64,000 bases of DNA from Salinibacterium sp. SWN248. Lineage in GTDB: Bacteria > Actinomycetota > Actinomycetes > Actinomycetales > Microbacteriaceae. Location: NCBI RefSeq assembly GCF_015864575.1, contig NZ_JADYWW010000003.1:1-64000 (forward strand). Reading direction: 5' to 3'. Below are positions 61,619 to 64,000 of the stretch, one piece after another. A program made the translations under genes and the position numbers. The stretch's first letter is position 1. Every line of letters begins with the position of its first letter. A model generated the notes under the pieces. The model made no database searches, was not told the DNA's origin, and saw only the letters and a list, made by a program, of their open reading frames with translations.

Positions 61619-61756
61619 ATGGGCAGTGAATTCAAGAACCAGCAGCGGGAAAGTCTTCTTCACGAGCACGCCGACCGTCTCGGTGTGGCAACGGCGGCCC
61701 CGAAGGCACAGCTCAGCAACGTCAGTGCCCGTTTTCTGGGGTTGGCGAAGGCATGA
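61619..61756 (+). CDS. 45-residue ORF coupled between hom and thrB
   Basis: A 45-codon frame starts at ATG 61619, three bases after the hom stop, with GAAGGA nine bases upstream. Its TGA overlaps the thrB ATG. The product is polar and helical-looking (MGSEFKNQQ, LLHEHADRLGV, RFLGLAKA), with no signal peptide or membrane segment and no cysteine. I do not recognise it. Threonine synthase (thrC) is expected here in many actinobacteria, but this peptide shows no thrC motif, so a remnant is not supported. It could be a real microprotein or only a coupling leader for thrB. Confidence 0.6.
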   Translation: MGSEFKNQQRESLLHEHADRLGVATAAPKAQLSNVSARFLGLAKA

Positions 61757-62691
61757 CCTCGCTCGTCGGTCGCAGTGTCGTCGTGCGTGTGCCGGCGACT
61801 TCGGCCAACCTTGGCCCGGGGTTCGACACGCTTGGGCTTGCGCTGTCGCATTATGACGAGCTGATCGTCACTGCGGTCGACGGCGCGGGCGTCACGATTG
61901 ATGTCACGGGTGTTGGTGCCGGAATCGTCGCAACCGATGAGTCAAACCTCGTCATTCAGGCGATCCAACACTGTTTTACGCACTTCGGGCAGACCATGCC
62001 GGCACTGCACGTGTCGGCGACCAATGTCATCCCGCACGGTGGGGGGCTTGGTTCGTCTGCTGCGGCAATCGTTTCGGGCGTCATGGCGGCCAAGGGGCTG
62101 CTTGAGGGCATCGTCGAGATGGATGCCGCAATCCTCCTCGTGCTCGCCACAGAACTTGAGGGGCACCCCGATAACGTCGCGCCTGCCCTCTTGGGTGGGC
62201 TCACGATCGCGTGGACCACCGACTCGGGGCCGCAGGCCAAGAAGCTGATGGTGCACCGTGGAGTGTCACCTCTTGTTCTCGTGCCCGACTTCCGGGTCTC
62301 GACGGCGCATGCGCGCAGTTTGCAACCGGATGCCGTGCCCTACGCCGACGCTGTCTACAACGTCTCGCGGGCTGCGCTCCTCATTGCGGCACTCACGCAG
62401 AGCCCTGAAGTGTTGCTCGAAGCCACCGGCGATCGCCTGCATCAGGACTACCGCGCTGCAGCGATGCCGCAGACCACAGAGCTGATCCGGATGCTGCGCT
62501 CGCACGGCCATGCTGCGGTTGTTTCCGGTGCCGGGCCCTCGGTTCTGGTGCTGGCTGATGACCCCGCGAGGCGTCTCGAGGCCGCGGCTCTCGTGCAGGA
62601 GCACGCCGCAACGCCGTGGGAAAGCCTCCTCTTAGCCGTGGACTTCAAAGGTGCTACAGTGAATGAGCACCAGGTAGAAGCTACGGCGTAG
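61753..62691 (+). CDS. thrB: Homoserine kinase
   Basis: The 312-residue GHMP kinase phosphorylates homoserine for threonine synthesis. Visible are VRVPATSANLGPGFDTLGLAL (near residue 11), the ATP loop NVIPHGGGLGSSAAAIVSG (near 91), EGHPDNVAPALLGGL (near 135) and VSGAGPSVLVLA near the C-terminus. Its ATG overlaps the stop of the 45-residue ORF. thrC is not adjacent and must lie elsewhere for the pathway to finish. Confidence 0.95.
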   Translation: MTSLVGRSVVVRVPATSANLGPGFDTLGLALSHYDELIVTAVDGAGVTIDVTGVGAGIVATDESNLVIQAIQHCFTHFGQTMPALHVSATNVIPHGGGLGSSAAAIVSGVMAAKGLLEGIVEMDAAILLVLATELEGHPDNVAPALLGGLTIAWTTDSGPQAKKLMVHRGVSPLVLVPDFRVSTAHARSLQPDAVPYADAVYNVSRAALLIAALTQSPEVLLEATGDRLHQDYRAAAMPQTTELIRMLRSHGHAAVVSGAGPSVLVLADDPARRLEAAALVQEHAATPWESLLLAVDFKGATVNEHQVEATA

Positions 62692-62823
62692 TCGTAGCCT
62701 CCCGGTCGCACTTCACCCGTCGTATCCCCGAATTTAGATTCCTGCGCATCCGCGCAGACATCGGTGAGCGACTAGCTCTCCACCAAGGAAATCAATCTTG
62801 GCTGGGGAAAGGAACCCCAAGTA

Positions 62824-64000
62824 GTGACTGACGTCAACAACCACGCATCAAGCGTGGATTCCCGTGCCGCGCTGAGCGCGTTGCGACTGCCCGAGCTTCA
62901 AGCTATGGCAGCCGAACGCGGCATCACCGGTACTTCCAAACTTCGCAAAGGAGATCTCGTGGACGCAATTAACGAGAAGAACAACAGCAACACCGCATCA
63001 ACCCCACCCGCAGAGGCTGCAGCAGCTCCGGTTCGCAAGCGCGCTTCGCGCCGTGTCACGAGCACTGACGGTGCCGCCATCGCTGGCACCGAGAGCCCCG
63101 CTGGCGCTCCTCAGGTAGACAAGAGCGCTTCATCGTCGAAGGAATCAGCTGCTCAGGCACCTTCCGCCGACAGTGCAGCAGACAAGCCGAAGACGGCTCC
63201 TCGCAAGAAGAAGACTGACGCTGCAGTTGCTCCCGAGTCGGATGCCGCAGCAAGCACCACCGCATCTACCAGCGCAGCAGCATCCACCGATGCTCCCGCA
63301 GCCGATGCAGCTCCTAAGCGCAACCGTCGCAGCTCCAGCCGTAGCGCTGCAGCAGCGGATGCTTCGAGCGACGACAGCGCAGCTTCGGCCGACGCAACGT
63401 CGACCGACAACGACACCAAGGCTGCCAAGGGCGGCAACAAGAACGACAACCGCAAGAGCGACAACAAGGGTGACAAGGGCAGCAACAACGCCGACAACTC
63501 TGACAAGAACTCCGACGACAAGAACAACAGCGCTGACAAGAACAACAGCGCTGACAAGAACAACAGCGCTGACAAGAACAACGGTTCTGACAAGAACAAC
63601 GGTTCTGACAGCAACGACGACAACGACTCCGACAATGAGTCGGGTTCGGGCCGTAACCGTAACCGCAACCGCAGCCGCAATGGCAGCAGCCAAAACGGTG
63701 AAGGTTCGGGCCGTCAGAACAACAACCGCCGCCAGAACAACAATGGCGATGGCAACAACGCTGAGGGCAACAACGGCGGAAACCGCAATGGCAACAACGG
63801 CGGAAACAGCCGCAACAACGATGACTCGCGCGGCGGTGACGTTGACTCCGAGCGCGGTGGACGCGGTCGTTACCGTGACCGCAAGCGTGGCCGTGGAAAC
63901 ATGGGCGACGACTTCGAGCCCGAGATCACCGACGATGACGTACTGATTCCGGTTGCCGGCATCCTCGACGTTCTCGACAACTACGCTTTCGTGCGCACCA
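62824..64000 (+). CDS. rho: Transcription termination factor Rho, N-terminal part (runs off the window)
   Basis: The frame starts at GTG 62824 with AAAGGA ten bases upstream and is open to the window end (392 residues). It begins with a Rho_N helix domain (LSALRLPELQAMAAERGITG, SKLRKGDLVDAINE; about residues 20-55). A long insertion of about 300 residues follows: Ala/Ser-rich, then Asp/Lys/Asn repeats, then Arg/Asn/Gly-rich. The RNA-binding cold-shock fold starts near 375 with VLIPVAGILDVLDNYAFVRT. The ATPase core lies beyond the window. Such disordered insertions are known in actinobacterial Rho and bind RNA. From 62692 to 62823 I see no gene. Confidence 0.93.
   Translation, partial: MTDVNNHASSVDSRAALSALRLPELQAMAAERGITGTSKLRKGDLVDAINEKNNSNTASTPPAEAAAAPVRKRASRRVTSTDGAAIAGTESPAGAPQVDKSASSSKESAAQAPSADSAADKPKTAPRKKKTDAAVAPESDAAASTTASTSAAASTDAPAADAAPKRNRRSSSRSAAAADASSDDSAASADATSTDNDTKAAKGGNKNDNRKSDNKGDKGSNNADNSDKNSDDKNNSADKNNSADKNNSADKNNGSDKNNGSDSNDDNDSDNESGSGRNRNRNRSRNGSSQNGEGSGRQNNNRRQNNNGDGNNAEGNNGGNRNGNNGGNSRNNDDSRGGDVDSERGGRGRYRDRKRGRGNMGDDFEPEITDDDVLIPVAGILDVLDNYAFVRT
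63517..63606 (+). repeat. Five tandem 18-bp repeats inside rho
   Basis: The unit GACAAGAACAACAGCGCT occurs three times in a row (63517-63570), followed by two copies with GGTTCT as the last six bases (63571-63606). Each unit encodes DKNNSA or DKNNGS, so copy changes would keep the frame. The repeat lies in the disordered insertion of Rho. Confidence 0.95.

Noticed and set aside
61619-61756. The 45-codon ORF as a thrC remnant.
   Set aside because: No PLP-lysine motif or other threonine synthase signature can be seen, and the frame is intact with its own ribosome site.
63517-63606. Tandem repeats considered as a CRISPR array.
   Set aside because: Units are 18 bases, contiguous without spacers, in frame inside rho, and no cas gene is near.
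63145-63693. Leu/Val-rich and Ser/Leu-rich antisense frames opposite the Rho insertion, which look like membrane proteins.
   Set aside because: They are a by-product of reverse reading of Asn/Asp/Ala-rich repeats.

Overview
The window reads as an ordinary chromosomal stretch of a high-GC actinobacterium, most likely a member of Microbacteriaceae. The evidence is familial: a sigR-rsrA pair behind a sigma-R-type promoter, a fused E2-E1 2-oxoglutarate dehydrogenase (kgd), GuaB1 with CBS domains, GTP-type PckG beside a RamB-like regulator, the argS-lysA-hom-thrB-rho block, and a Rho with a long Asn/Asp/Arg-rich insertion. There is no integrase, transposase, phage gene, CRISPR array or plasmid function, and no clear compositional island.

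Layout. 1-450: the end of an rRNA operon (23S 3' end, 5S, terminator). 0.5-3.7 kb: small housekeeping genes and a two-gene unit of a FolP2-like dihydropteroate synthase homologue plus a RibD_C reductase. 3.7-6.4 kb: serine dehydratase behind a tandem glycine riboswitch, then a siderophore-interacting protein with a DtxR/IdeR-type iron box. 6.4-12.7 kb: a hydrolase-OsmC fusion, a lipoprotein, the aroA-rsgA-hisN operon and the divergent sigR-rsrA operon. 12.7-23.3 kb: kgd, guaB1, a CNNM/CorC pair, then nnrD-GT87-thiamine-binding protein. 23.3-29.4 kb: a three-gene sensor system, then metX and metY. 29.4-39 kb: acyltransferase, two short-chain reductases, MFS exporter, ung, an acetyltransferase, a GntR-controlled ABC transporter and an amidase. 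39-44 kb: an iron-boxed stand-alone SIP domain, a flavoprotein disulfide reductase-like enzyme, a crotonase, and an arginase-like protein. 43.8-48 kb: a same-strand envelope-stress cluster (SigE-type sigma factor, membrane partner, TPM protein, PspA). 48-54.5 kb: pckG and its divergent RamB-like regulator, rhodanese, pentapeptide protein, and a divergent ArsR/flavoprotein pair with cysteine tails. 54.5-64 kb: tRNA-Arg(CCG), transglutaminase-like protein, lipoprotein, then argS-DUF2993-lysA-hom-(45-aa ORF)-thrB-rho.

The most interesting signals are: (1) a repeated TANNNT-N6/7-start-codon arrangement in front of at least eleven genes, which indicates widespread leaderless transcripts; (2) the FolP2-RibD_C pair, a possible folate/pterin module; (3) two iron boxes, one controlling an orphan SIP domain; (4) a translationally coupled 45-aa ORF sitting where thrC is expected between hom and thrB; (5) the ArsR/flavoprotein pair with matching Cys clusters; (6) the sigma-TPM-PspA cluster; and (7) an in-frame 18-bp minisatellite in rho. 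I did not find a clearly novel multi-gene defence or mobile system.
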